From: Aedes albopictus
Lineage: Eukaryota > Arthropoda > Insecta > Diptera > Culicidae
DNA: 64,000 nt
NCBI RefSeq assembly: GCF_035046485.1
Contig: NC_085138.1
Coordinates: forward strand, 275,695,694-275,759,693
Direction of reading: 5' to 3'
Both the position numbers and the translations under genes were made by a program. The notes below the pieces were generated by a model. That model made no database searches. It was given only the letters and a program-made list of their open reading frames with translations, and was not told the DNA's origin. Positions 42,489 through 52,868 of this stretch are shown here, one piece after another; within the stretch, counting starts at the first letter, position 1, and every line of letters begins with the position of its first letter.

Positions 42489-43429
42489 GGGGTAGGCGGG
42501 GCATAATGAGCAGGTGGGGCATAATGAGCACCTTGTATTTTCACTGTAAATCTTCAAATTAACAAAACAAATTGCTTGATTGTAGCCTTATTATCTAAAA
42601 TCCAATGAGTTGATGACAAAACATTAGTCAAAAAATCCGTTCACCTTGAAAAATTAATCAAAATGCGTAAAGTGCTCATGTACTGGAAAAATATTATAAG
42701 AATCAGGTGACCTAAAATAAGGTTTTGGGTATCGAAATCACAACTTAGTGGGCATCTATCGATTTTCTTGATATTCCCTAGGCCAATGAAATGTATTTGT
42801 AACATTTTTAAACTATTTGTAAAATTATTTTGTTGAAAAATATGCTTCAAAGAGTTGGTAGTAGGGTGGGGCAGAATGAGCAACTAGTGAAAAAAATAAT
42901 GAAAATGGTAAACATCGTCAACAAACAAATTTTAGTTTTAGTTTTCTCTGTTTTGATGCATGTAGTAAGGTTTTGTCTGTAACTGTCAATTTATTAGCTT
43001 GAAAATTTCAGTATATGTATATTATCACCGTTTAAAAATTCCTCAATAGAAGACTCATTGGAACCCTACAGTTCCCTACAAATTAAACCCCGTAATCCCT
43101 TAAAATTCTCATTGATTGTTGCCGGTATGATTTATCATTGACAAGAATAGTTAATTAGCATTTGATTGTGTACAAAACCGATATTGATCATCCTGCCCCA
43201 CCTAGGGTGCTCATTATGCCCCACCCCCAAAACGCAACTCGCGATTCTATACGTTTTTAAAAACATAAAATTCTACAACATTTATAACTTTATTCGGAAT
43301 TTCAACGATTAGCTTTTGTCAGTTAAGGTTCAAATGAGGATTGAACGTTAAAATTACACATTGGTTGCACTTAATTTACTGGATTTGGTGGCAAAATGCT
43401 TAAGCTGCTCATTATGCCCTGCCTACCCC
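42489..43429. mobile_element. TA-type element with repeated GGGGCATAATGAGCA
   Basis: The ends GGGGTAGGCGGGGCATAATG and CATTATGCCCTGCCTACCCC are flanked by TA. The word GGGGCATAATGAGCA or its complement appears at about 42499, 42517, 43205 and 43405, plus GGGGCAGAATGAGCA at about 42868. It has the same layout as 36597-37508 with a different word. Confidence 0.75.
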
Positions 43430-43655
43430 TATCATTTGCTGAGACACGAAATCAATTGAGAAAGGTGCCAACCGAATGAATGACACTCAGTGATCACGAT
43501 TTTTTGATCACCTTTGAACTTTCCGCAACATCAGGAAATTTACAATTACACGTTTGTTTGAAGAACCTACCTGAAAAGGCTGAACTACGAGAGGTGTCTC
43601 TTAATTTGGTTGGTTTCCGTTATGCGTCATTTGAGGGTGTTTTTCGAAAATATAT

Positions 43656-43913
43656 CTTCTTCTTCTTATTTATGTCTCTACGTCCGCACTGGGACTTGGC
43701 CTGCCTCGCTTCAACCTAGTGTTCCTTTGAACACGTGCGCAGTTATTAACCAAAGGGCTTTCTTTGCCTGCCATTACATGAATTTGTATATTGTGGAGGC
43801 AAGTACAATGTGCCCAGGGTGTCGAGAAAATTTTCCCGATCGGAACGGAAATCGAACCCTCCCGTCTCCGAATTGGCGATCCATAGCCTTAACCACTAGG
43901 CTAACTGGATACC
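43656..43913 (-). mobile_element. tRNA-headed SINE with target duplications
   Basis: The minus strand begins ATCCAGTTAGCCTAGTGGTT (A box region) and has a B box GGTTCGATTTCC. The tail is near 43656 (AAATAAGAAGAAGA). CGAAAATATAT at 43645-43655 and 43914-43924 is an 11-base target duplication, so both ends are firm. 56105-56220 is a relative. Confidence 0.85.
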
Positions 43914-44089
43914 CGAAAATATATATTTTATATATGGAAACGAGGTTTTAAGTCAAGTGAGGCTTATCTAATGACTGATATTAGTGTCATGTTGATTCTC
44001 TCGCGCGAAAAATAAATCAATAGATGCACGGGTGTTAATTTTAGATGTGAAGGCATGTGATATGGGCTACAGAGTGGTGAGTTGATTAA

Positions 44090-44882
44090 GAGCGTACAAC
44101 ATACCTCTCGTCTTCACAAATTCCTACCTTATCCCTGCACAGGCCAATCAATGACAAGACCGCCAGTTAAGTTGTGTGCTTAGCTGGTAGTGAAGCGTGG
44201 ACACTGTTGTCTTTCTGAATACAGCCAGATTGGGAGGTACTTCCCGAGCATCTGTTCACCAAGGAGGTGCAGCTCAAACAGCGTCTGCTCTGGTATCCTG
44301 TGGCTGAGTAAGAAATGCTGCATCACGCCCAGCTAAATCCAAGATGGTAGTTCCATCAGCGTGGTCATCCCAGTGTAAGTTGGGACGTTAAACATAACTG
44401 GAACGGTGGCGCTCCTGCGAGACAGGAGTGTTTGCGTAGGCCCGAAAACCCACACGTAAAAACCCACATTGCGCATAACGCAGGAGAAAATACGCCACGA
44501 TACAATCGGCAAAGACCCACGTGACGAAAAAAAAGAGCTACGATTGGAAACTTAGAACTAGAAACTGCAAGTTACTGTGTTTCACAGAATGCGATAGGAT
44601 AATCTACGACTCTCCGCAACTTCGACATCGTAACGCTACAGGAACTTTGTTGGACTGACCAGAAGATATGGAAAAGTGAGCATCGTGCGGCATCGTTCTA
44701 CTAAAGCTGTGGCACCAGGAACAGGATTTATAGTGTTGGGCAAGACGCGACAACGTATGATCAGGTGACAGCTGATCAACGCAAAGATGTGCAGTCCCAT
44801 GTTGAGAGTTAAGGGCCGTTTCTTCAACTTCAGCATCATGAACATGTACTGCCCACACGAAGGGAGTCCTGATGACGAGAAA
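44090..44882 (+). pseudogene. RTE-like non-LTR 5' region and endonuclease start
   Basis: 44090-44510 is the 5' region shared with 18716-19310. From about 44530 a broken frame gives the start of an AP-type endonuclease: FDIVTLQELCWTDQKIWKSE, then HRAAFY after a frame change, and NMYCPHEG-like text near 44845. Stops and frameshifts interrupt it. It ends at 44882, and RT sequence of the same clade resumes only at 46005. The two could be halves of one element with a lost middle, or independent copies. Confidence 0.65.
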
Positions 44883-44909
44883 TAAGCGTGCTACGCGTAG
44901 TTAAAGCAA

Positions 44910-45140
44910 ACATACAATTGGAACAGAGTCTGATTCTCAGCTATGAACACATATTAACACACAGTTATTTACTGAGAGTTTCATGCGCAATGACCTTTTG
45001 GCATGCATTGCATATATCGTGTAACAGGTACCCAAGAAAGCCCTTTACGAAAACTTCCTGGACCGACAAGGATTCGAAGCCATTACCCCTAGTATGGTTC
45101 AGCATGCTTTACAGTTTTGGCTATATGGATAAAACACTCC
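44910..45140 (-). mobile_element. Feilai-type SINE, diverged
   Basis: The minus strand reads ATCCATATAGCC (A box zone), GGCTTCGAATCC (B box), TCGGTCCAGGAAGTTTTCGT, AAAGG, then CACGATATATGC, AGGTCATTGCGC and ACTCTCAGTAAATAACTGTG, in the order of the copy at 8849. It is older than that copy. Confidence 0.7.
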
Positions 45141-46004
45141 AAATAGTGGGAAAACCTATAACTGAAATTAGAAAAACTGAAAAAATTGAAACAAATAGTT
45201 GGGACTAGGTACAGCACGAAAACGTCGCAAGACGTCCTTTCGGCATAATGTATCATTGGTGTGCTCGACTGTAGAAACTGTATGGCTTCTCAGTTTTGGA
45301 AAAATCAAAACGCTGTTATTTTATGTTGCCGAACGTTTCGGTCTGCATGGAACCTTCTTCAGGGACTTTGGAAATATTTATATTTGTTTATAATTTTCAA
45401 AAATTGTTTAGGCTGTTTAAAAAATTGAAAAAATTAATGTTTTATTAATTGACAGTTACAGTGTACTCGTCTAGTGTGGTTTATGCGAAATGCCTAACTC
45501 ATATACACATACCTGTATACCTTCGAGAAGACGGATTCGAAATATGTGAAGGGGTGAATTAGTAAGGAAGATTATAGCTAATTTGTCTGAATCCAAAGGT
45601 TTGGTTCTTACAGCCGTTTTTACCCTTTCGACCTTTTGTTTTTCTACATTTCATTTTTCAGCCTTTTGCAATCTAAAGTACACCAACATTCAAGCATGTT
45701 CAAATTATTTTGTGAGTAAGTAAATTGATTGTTCTAAACAGAACCGTAGGTGAGGGTACAAAATACTTACAATACCATCTTCTTACTGTGGTTGACTTAG
45801 ACAAAGTGCTGAATATTCCGATTGATGCTTACCTGAAACGATACAAAATCAAGGATGATATTTAATGATAGATCAAACTTTTTTGATACATTTTGCTTTT
45901 TTTATGTCAAGAGGTGAAAACAGAAATGCGGAATGTAGTTTTGTTTTTCTTTTTATTATTGAGATTATCTTGCGGAAATTCTTCATTCACTGGAGAAAAA
46001 AAAA
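45141..46004. other. Spacer, no gene seen
   Basis: No open frame with a recognisable domain. It may be insertion or flank between the two RTE pieces. Confidence 0.35.
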
Positions 46005-47868
46005 TGTGATATTGGAATGTGAGAACTTCAGGGCGATCACTATTTTGAATGCTGCCTACAAAGTGCTATCCCAGATCATCTTCCGTCGTCTGTCATTTAA
46101 AACTAATGAGTTCGTGGGAAGTTATCAAGCCGGCTTCATCGACGGTCGGTCAACAACGGACCAGATCTTTACCGTACTGCAAATCCTCCAGAAATGCCGT
46201 GAATACCAGGTCCCAACGGATCACCTGTTCATTGACTTCAAAGCGGCATACGACAGTATCGACCGCGCAGAGCTATGGAGAATCATGGACGAAAACGGCT
46301 TTCCTGGGAAGCTGACTATACTGATCAATGCAACGATGGACGGTGTACAAAACTGCGTAAGGGTTTCGGGTGAACTATCCAGTTCATTCGAATTTCGCCG
46401 GGGACTGAGACAAGGTGATGAACTCTCATGCCTACTCTGCAACATCGCTCTGGAAGGTGTGATGTGACGAGCCGGGCTCAATAGCCGGGGAACGATTTTC
46501 ACAAAATCCGGTCAATATGTGTGCTTTGTGGACGACATGGACATTATTGCCAGAACATTTGGAACGGTGGCAGAGCTGTACACTAGGCCGTCCCTATTTT
46601 TGCAAAAGTTGGAAATGTTAAAAGTTCAATATTGCAAAACGATCGTTTTAGCTAAAAAAAAAACCATCATGTCAAAATTTGAAGTCCGTATCTCAAGGCT
46701 AAGTGGTCCCCCACGTTGCCTAAAGTTCTCAAAAATTGTATGGGGTCGAAAAAATCATGAATTTTTTTTGACAAAATTTATACCATATTCTACTAGAATC
46801 GGTGATTTTTATCGGACAAAGTATGGCAGGTTTCCTCAGGGCTCTCAAAAAATAATCAAAATGTTCATTTCTAGGTAGTTTTTCGTCAATAACTCAGAAA
46901 CGAAAAGAGATACCGCACTTCTGAGCACATTTTTGACCCTTAAGGGTCCTAAAATCACCAATTCTAGTAGAATAGTTTTTTTTCGTTGAAAAAATTTCAT
47001 GATTTTTTTTAACCCAAACAATTTTTGAGAACTTTAGGCCTCGTGGGGGACCACTTAGCCTTGAGATACGGACTTCAATTTTTGGCATGATGGTTTTTTA
47101 GCTAAAACGATCGTTCTGCAATATTGAACTTTTAACATTTCCAACTTTTGCAAAAATAGGGACGGCCTACTGTACACCCACCTGAAACGCGAAGCAGCAA
47201 TGGTCGGACTGGTGGTGAATGCCTCAAAAACAAAGTACATGTTGGTAGACGGAACCGAACACGACCGTATCCGTCTGGGTAGTAATGTTACGATAAACGG
47301 GGATACTTTCGAGGTGGTGGAGGAATTCGTCTACCTCGGATCCTTACTGACGGCTGACAACGACTTGAGTCGTGCCTATTACGGGCTCCAGAAGAAACTG
47401 CGGTCAAAAAAGATTCACCCACGCACCAAATGCACAATGTACAAAACGCTAGACCATGCTCGAGGAGGACCTGCAAGCACTCGGAGTTTTCGAGCGACGC
47501 ATGCTAAGGACGATTTTCGGCGGTGTGCAGGAGAACGGAGTGTGGCGGAGAAGGATGAATCACGAGCTCGCTGCACTTTACGGCGAACCCAGCATCCAGA
47601 AGGTGGCCAAAGCCGGAAGGATACGGTGGGCAGGACATGTTGCAAGAATGCCGGACAACAACCCTGCAAAGTTGGTGTTTGCTAACCATCCGGTTGGTAC
47701 AAGAAGGCGTGGAGCGCAGAGAGCACGATGGGCGGACCAGGTGGAGCGTAATCTGGCGACTGTTGGGCGTGACCGATGTTGGAGAGCTGCAGCTGCAAAT
47801 CGAGTATAATGGCGGCAAATTGTTGATTCAGTATTATCATGAATTTGATGTTAAGTAAATAAATAAAA
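46005..47868 (+). pseudogene. RTE-clade reverse transcriptase, broken and split by a MITE
   Basis: It matches the intact RTE ORF at 50457-52232 from ECENFRAITILNAAYKVLSQ onward. The first catalytic motif FIDFKAAYDSIDR (about 46230) is intact; the second reads FVDD instead of FADD (about 46525). There is an in-frame stop after EGVM (about 46465), and RQGDEL replaces RQGDGL. A hAT-like MITE interrupts after AELYT (46584-47169). Downstream, about 36 bases are lost between LSR and AYYGLQ, and about 35 bases between KTL and DHA, shifting the frame. The 3' end is AATAAATAAAAAAAG. Confidence 0.88.
46584..47169. mobile_element. hAT-like foldback MITE (TAGGCCGTCCC family), copy 2
   Basis: The ends TAGGCCGTCCC and GGGACGGCCTA are the same as at 4438-5082. 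The 8-base duplication CTGTACAC stands at 46576-46583 and 47170-47177. The uninterrupted site is visible at about 51490-51500 (ACTGTACACCCGCC) in the intact RTE copy. Arms pair over most of the length, with several differences. Confidence 0.92.
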
Positions 47869-49008
47869 AAAGTATGCATATGATTGAACATTTGATTTGA
47901 AATGTTTTTAGAATGTTGACTTCAGCATAAATTCCACCTAAACCCTTTGTGCCAAATACCAACCGAAATCGCACATTTTTGCACACCAGTAGATCACTTT
48001 CCAATTTATTTATTTATTTATTTATTTATTTACACATAAAGTCAACAGATAAAATGTTTACCCCAATCACATAAAAAAACGAAAGATACATTATTACAAC
48101 TAAATTTAACAGAAGATACGCTTAAAGCTGTGCGGGATATGATTTGGAAATCATATCCCGCACAGATTTTATAATATATTATTTTAAACGCTAAATAATG
48201 TTATGCATTCTCGAACACTACTGACTGTTCCCTGTCTTCCTGCTTTTTCCTGTTATCATGCATTGATCTCCTTATCATTCATATTGTTTTGCCGAAGACT
48301 ACCGATGTAAAACCTGGGGAGCAAGTAAGTTCCTCAACGTTGGTAATTATCTTAACGTCTGCATTCAAACCGGGCATTCCATTAATTTGCATTTTTTAAT
48401 GTATCATCTAGGCTCTTCACCATCATAAAGCAGATCAGAAGCCTGCCCTTCAATGCAAGCAAATGTCAGCAATCCCAGTTGAGATTAAACGGTAATCAAA
48501 TTAATGATTGTGTATTGGTTTCCGCTAACAAGCAAAGCGAAGAATGAATAGATGAACCTTTATTCATATGCAAAGTGTACATCCCAATCATCACACAGGA
48601 AAAGATGCATAATTGAAAGGAAAATAGCACGTCTCTTCTCTATTGTGTCGTTAGAACACGATCGAGAAGGGAGCTCCTTGACGATAAACATATTTCCAGA
48701 CCAACCTTTAAAAATAATAATCGTTAAAATTTTTACTCGATTTACAACAGATACCGAATAGAAAAAGTGAATACAATAACCCTAATAGCCTCTAATAGCT
48801 AGTAATAAATTTTGAAGAATTATGGAACCAATCAATAAGAACAGTCAAAAATATGAGATTGAACAAAACTGAAGAAATAGTAATAAAAAAATAACTCGTT
48901 CCCCATTCCGAATTGATCTCAACGTAAAAAAAGTCCACAGTCTTCGCGACAACTTGACACACAGAGAACCCATCATATATGTATGTTTACAGGAAACACA
49001 TTTACTGT
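47869..49008. other. Spacer with TTTA microsatellite and palindrome, no gene seen
   Basis: It contains a (TTTA)n run at about 48003-48036 and a perfect 38-base palindrome at 48128-48165. The frame at 48552-48761 has no recognisable domain. Confidence 0.45.
48128..48165. repeat. Perfect 18+2+18 palindrome
   Basis: CTGTGCGGGATATGATTT, GG, AAATCATATCCCGCACAG: an uninterrupted perfect hairpin with a two-base loop. Confidence 0.9.
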
Positions 49009-49166
49009 TATATAATTTCTCTGCTCCCATTTTCTGCGATGCTGAGCACACAGGCGACGATCTTTCCTGCTGTGGAGCTCCCGTAGGCATCATATTAGGC
49101 ATAGGCATCATCACCGCGTTGTGGGTCTTGGGATGGAGTTGACTATCCACACCACCACTACTGGCA
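49009..49166 (-). CDS. Candidate internal exon of an unidentified gene
   Basis: On the minus strand, CCGTCTTTCTCAG is a good 3' splice site ending at 49167. It is followed by an open stretch translating as SSGGVDSQLHPKTHN, then a Met/Pro-rich run (MMPMPNMMPTGAPQQ), then SSPVCSASQKMGAEKL. A donor-like GTAAAT follows at 49008. The composition looks like the disordered, low-complexity linkers common in insect regulatory proteins, but I recognise no domain. No partner exon was found within the window, so this would need introns of several kb, which is normal in Aedes. It could also be chance. Confidence 0.3.
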
Positions 49167-49606
49167 CTGAGAAAGACGGAAGTGGTTTATCTAGATTTCA
49201 ACTGGAAAAACCGGGACCAGAGCGACCTTCTAGCTGTTATCGAAAGTGGAATCGAATGCAGGAGGTGGGCACATAAAATGTAAACTTTTATCTGTGGAAT
49301 GGTTGCGATTAGGTTGCGTGAAATTGGGGCATGGTTGTTTGTAGCGAGAAGATTCAATTTGCGATTCAATGGCACTGGGTGCCTTCAATATATAATCCTT
49401 GCATAAATCAATATCTTAGAAATTCATTATGGTGGTGTGGGTGGGACAACATGAGCAGGAGTTTTGTTTTGGGCACTTTTAGTTATTACTAGGTCTATTT
49501 TATCCGAATTTGCCTACTTTTTGTATACGTCTTTCATGTATAGTGTGTAACCGTATACAAGCTATGTACCTGTTGATAATGATATGAACTTGACTGATTA
49601 GTGAAT

Positions 49607-49730
49607 GCATATGCAAAATGGTCATTGGCAGAGAAAGCTCTCAGTTAATAAATGTGCCTCATAGAATACTAAGCTGAAGCTGGGAAGCATGCTTTGTCCC
49701 AGTTTGGACGTTATGCCAAGAAAAAGTAGC
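49607..49730 (+). mobile_element. Feilai-type SINE, 3' fragment
   Basis: ATGCAAAATGGTCATTGGCA, GAAAGCTCTCAGTTAATAA, AGAATACTAAGCTGA and ATGCTTTGTCCCAG, then GACGTTATGCCAAGAAAAAG, match the 3' half of the full copy at 8849. A GAA-rich tail follows to about 49776. Confidence 0.8.
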
Positions 49731-49887
49731 AGTAAAAGAAGAATAATAAGAAAAAGAAGAAGACTAAGAAGAGGAAACATGTATTGCAAATACCAGCGGA
49801 TATAGGAAGTTAAAGTTAAAAATTTCAAAAGAGTTCCTCAAAGCCTTCATAACCCTTTCGTGACGAACCAACATAATTGTACTGCAC

Positions 49888-50200
49888 GCCATGTTTGAAC
49901 CAGCAGATTATAAAAATTGAATGTTCATCGGGTTTTTTTTCCACAGAACATCAGTATTCAAGCTATGTTTTCGTTTGCGGAAGGTTTTAAAATATTTCAT
50001 CGGTAAAAATTTTCCCATACATTTTGTATGGGCGAGAAATGGGCCAAAAATGAGAGTTACCTATATGAAAATTTGTATAAAAAAAAAACAGAAAAAATAT
50101 GAAAAACTCTAAATTTTCCCGATGAAATATTTAAAAAGTTTCATCAGTTCTGATATTCTGTGGAAAGAAACCCGATGTACATACAATTTTTATAATCGGC
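49888..50200. repeat. Foldback, about 310 bases
   Basis: ATTATAAAAATTGAATGTTC with CATCGGGTTTTTTTTCCACA pairs with TGTGGAAAGAAACCCGATG and TACATACAATTTTTATAAT. Inner ATATTTCATCGG pairs with CCGATGAAATATT. No clean target duplication was identified. Confidence 0.68.
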
Positions 50201-50442
50201 TAGTTAAAAAATAGCGTGTACTGTTGAGCGATAAGGAACGTCCACAAATAACGTAGAATTTTTGGTTGATTTTTTACACCCCTCCCCTCTTGTAGCATAT
50301 TTCCCCATACCTAGAACATGGCTCGTCACACAATCTCAGACTCTCCCCTCCGCCCCCCTAAATTGCTACGAAAGGGATTGGCAAAACTTTCGAAGATGTT
50401 CGTGAAATCGTTAACTATTATACATTTGTATATAAGTCAATT
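50201..50442. other. Short spacer with C-rich repeat-like stretch
   Basis: CACCCCTCCCCTCTTG and CTCTCCCCTCCGCCCCCC stand at about 50277 and 50342, preceded by AACGTCCACAAATAACGTAG. This combination resembles a common arthropod interspersed repeat end, but it was not resolved further. Confidence 0.4.
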
Positions 50443-52260
50443 GTGAGTGTGAAGAAATGGAACTGCTGTGCCGTTCCCAAGAAACACGGAAGTTCTATCA
50501 GAAGCTCAACGCATCCCGCAACGGCTTCGTGCCGCGAGCCGAAATATGCAGGGATAAAGACGGAGGCCTCTTGACGGACGGACGTGAGGTGATCGAAAGG
50601 TGGAAGCAGCACTTCGATCAGCACCTGAACGGCGTGGAGAACGTAGGCACGGGAGCCCACGGCAACGGAAGGAACGACGACGCCAGTGCAGCGGAGGACG
50701 GAAATGAACCAACTCCCACGCTGAGGGAAGTTAAGGATGCCATTCACCAGCTCAAAACCAACAAAGCAGCTGGTAAGGATGGTATCGCAGCTGAACTCAT
50801 CAAGATGGGCCCAGAAAAGTTGGCCACCTGTCTGCATCGGCTGATAGTCAGGATCTGGGAAACCGAACAGCTACCGGAGGAGTGGAAGGAAGGGGTAATC
50901 TGCCCCATTCACAAGAAAGGCGACCATTTGGAATGTGAGAACTTCAGGGCGATCACTATTTTGAATGCTGCCTACAAAGTGCTATCCCAGATCATCTTCC
51001 GTCGTTTGTCACCTAAAACAAATGAGTTCGTGGGAAGTTATCAAGCCGGCTTCATCGACGGCCGGTCGACAACGGACCAGATCTTTACCGTACGGCAAAT
51101 CCTCCAGAAATGCCGTGAATACCAGGTCCCAACGCACCACCTGTTCATCGATTTCAAAGCGGCATACGATAGTATCGACCGCGCAGAGCTATGGAGAATC
51201 ATGGACGAAAACGGCTTTCCTGGGAAGCTGACTAGACTGATTAAAGCAACGATGGACGGTGTGCAAAACTGCGTAAGGGTTTCGGGTGAACTATCCAGTT
51301 CATTCGTATCTCGCCGGGGACTGCGACAAGGTGACGGACTCTCATGTCTACTCTTCAACATCGCGCTGGAAGGTGTGATGCGACGAGCCGGGCTCAACAG
51401 CCGGGGAACGATTTTCACAAAATCCGGACAATTTGTGTGCTTTGCGGACGACATGGACATTATCGCTAGAACATTTGGAACGGTGGCAGAACTGTACACC
51501 CGCCTGAAACGCGAAGCAGCAAAGGTCGGACTGGTGGTGAATGCCTCAAAAACAAAGTACATGCTGGTAGGCGGAACCGAACACGACCGGATCCGTCTGG
51601 GTAGTAATGTTACGATAGACGGGGATACTTTCGAGGTGGTGGAGGAATTCGTCTACCTCGGATCCTTACTGACGGCTGACAACAACGTGAGCCGTGAAAT
51701 TCGGAGGCGCATCATCAGCGGAAGTCGGGCCTACTACGGGCTCCAGAAGAAACTGCGGTCAAAAAAGATTCACCCACGCACCAAATGCACCATGTACAAA
51801 ACGCTAATAAGACCGGTGATCCTCTACGGGCACGAGACATGGACCATGCTCGAGGAGGACCTACAAGCACTCGGAGTTTTCGAGCGACGCGTGCTAAGAA
51901 CGATCTTCGGCGGCGTGCAGGAGAACGGTGTGTGGCGGAGAAGGATGAACCACGAGCTCGCTGCACTTTACGGCGAACCCAGCATCCAGAAGGTGGCCAA
52001 AGCCGGAAGGATACGGTGGGCAGGGCATGTTGCAAGAATGCCGGACAACAACCCTGCAAAGCTGGTGTCTGCAACGGATCCGGTTGGCACAAGAAGGCGT
52101 GGAGCGCAGAGAGCACGATGGGTGGACCAGGTGGAGCGTGACTTGGCGAGCATTGGGCGCGACCGAGGATGGAGAGCGGCAGCCACAAACCGAGTACTGT
52201 GGCGTACTATTGTTGATTATGTCTTGTCTTAATGATGTTGAACAAATAAATGTATGTATG
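50443..52260 (+). mobile_element. RTE-clade non-LTR insertion, 5'-truncated, with target duplications
   Basis: TAAGTCAATT stands at 50433-50442 and 52261-52270, bracketing an 1818-base insert. The insert starts inside the linker before the RT domain and ends in a short ATGTATGTATG tail, typical of RTE elements. The intact ORF and clean duplication point to a comparatively recent insertion. Confidence 0.85.
50457..52232 (+). CDS. RTE-clade reverse transcriptase (endonuclease domain missing), intact ORF
   Basis: 591 residues with no internal stop. The family makes DNA copies of its own RNA at a nicked target (target-primed reverse transcription). Visible: an N-terminal linker (residues 1-100); RT fingers with NKAAGKDGIAAELI and ENFRAITILNAAYKVLSQ; palm motif FIDFKAAYDSIDR with catalytic D232; RRGLRQGDGLSC (R290-D293); the FADD box with D331-D332; then a C-terminal region with HETWTMLEEDLQALGVFERR and GRIRWAGHVARMPDNN typical of RTE-type elements. 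The endonuclease found in a full element is absent because of 5' truncation, so the first ATG is only the first in-frame one. It is unlikely to be mobile alone. It lacks the stop, FVDD change and deletions of its sister at 46005-47868. Confidence 0.9.
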   Translation: MELLCRSQETRKFYQKLNASRNGFVPRAEICRDKDGGLLTDGREVIERWKQHFDQHLNGVENVGTGAHGNGRNDDASAAEDGNEPTPTLREVKDAIHQLKTNKAAGKDGIAAELIKMGPEKLATCLHRLIVRIWETEQLPEEWKEGVICPIHKKGDHLECENFRAITILNAAYKVLSQIIFRRLSPKTNEFVGSYQAGFIDGRSTTDQIFTVRQILQKCREYQVPTHHLFIDFKAAYDSIDRAELWRIMDENGFPGKLTRLIKATMDGVQNCVRVSGELSSSFVSRRGLRQGDGLSCLLFNIALEGVMRRAGLNSRGTIFTKSGQFVCFADDMDIIARTFGTVAELYTRLKREAAKVGLVVNASKTKYMLVGGTEHDRIRLGSNVTIDGDTFEVVEEFVYLGSLLTADNNVSREIRRRIISGSRAYYGLQKKLRSKKIHPRTKCTMYKTLIRPVILYGHETWTMLEEDLQALGVFERRVLRTIFGGVQENGVWRRRMNHELAALYGEPSIQKVAKAGRIRWAGHVARMPDNNPAKLVSATDPVGTRRRGAQRARWVDQVERDLASIGRDRGWRAAATNRVLWRTIVDYVLS

Positions 52261-52363
52261 TAAGTCAATTAGAGGGAAGCAAGTTTTGGGTAATTTGATG
52301 TTTTATTAGAAAAATAATCTAATCGTTATGATTTTCTCCCCTGCTAAGAATTTTAGGTCAAAG

Positions 52364-52612
52364 TCAAAGGTTTTTCATAGCTCATTATGTAAGTCATAAA
52401 TACAACAGCTCAAAGTTGGCTATCGTATAATTATATCTTTTTCAAGAATCTTCATAACTTCGTGGATAATAGACTGATCTTTTCCAAATTTGGACCACTG
52501 ATACACAGAATATTTGAGAATATTTGGTGCACTTTTCGAAAAGTTACAGCTAATTGAACATTTTTTGAAAAATGAAAATTTTGCCTGTCCCGATCATTTT
52601 ATCTGTCCCCTG
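52364..52612. mobile_element. MITE family F, right half only
   Basis: It matches the right half of 20306-20831: ACAGCTCAAAGTTGGCTATC, TTTTTCAAGAATCTT, AACTTCGTGGA, CACTTTTCGAAAAGTTACAG and CCCGATCATTTTATC, ending CCCCTG next to TA. The left half is missing. Confidence 0.75.
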
Positions 52613-52868
52613 TACATGATCTTTGTACTCAAATACTGAATACACTGAATCTTGTTGCATCACTCGCTTATAGTGAATACCCAATCAACCCATTCCAAAT
52701 ATCCAACTCCTTGACACCTATGGGGCGTCGGTGTCATATCATCACCTCATTTCCTATCCTCGTAACGGAGAAGATGGGCTTGGCCGGCAATGGAAGTTCT
52801 CATGTCTTTTTACTTCAATCTCTGATTGGATAGCTGTTCCTTCCCAAATAGCATTCTATAAGCAATTA
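52613..52868. other. Short spacer
   Basis: No feature recognised. Confidence 0.4.

Noticed and set aside
50418..52268. Minus-strand frames of 124-173 residues across the RTE ORF
   Set aside because: Antisense shadows of the 591-residue reverse transcriptase; the same shadows occur in the broken sister copy.
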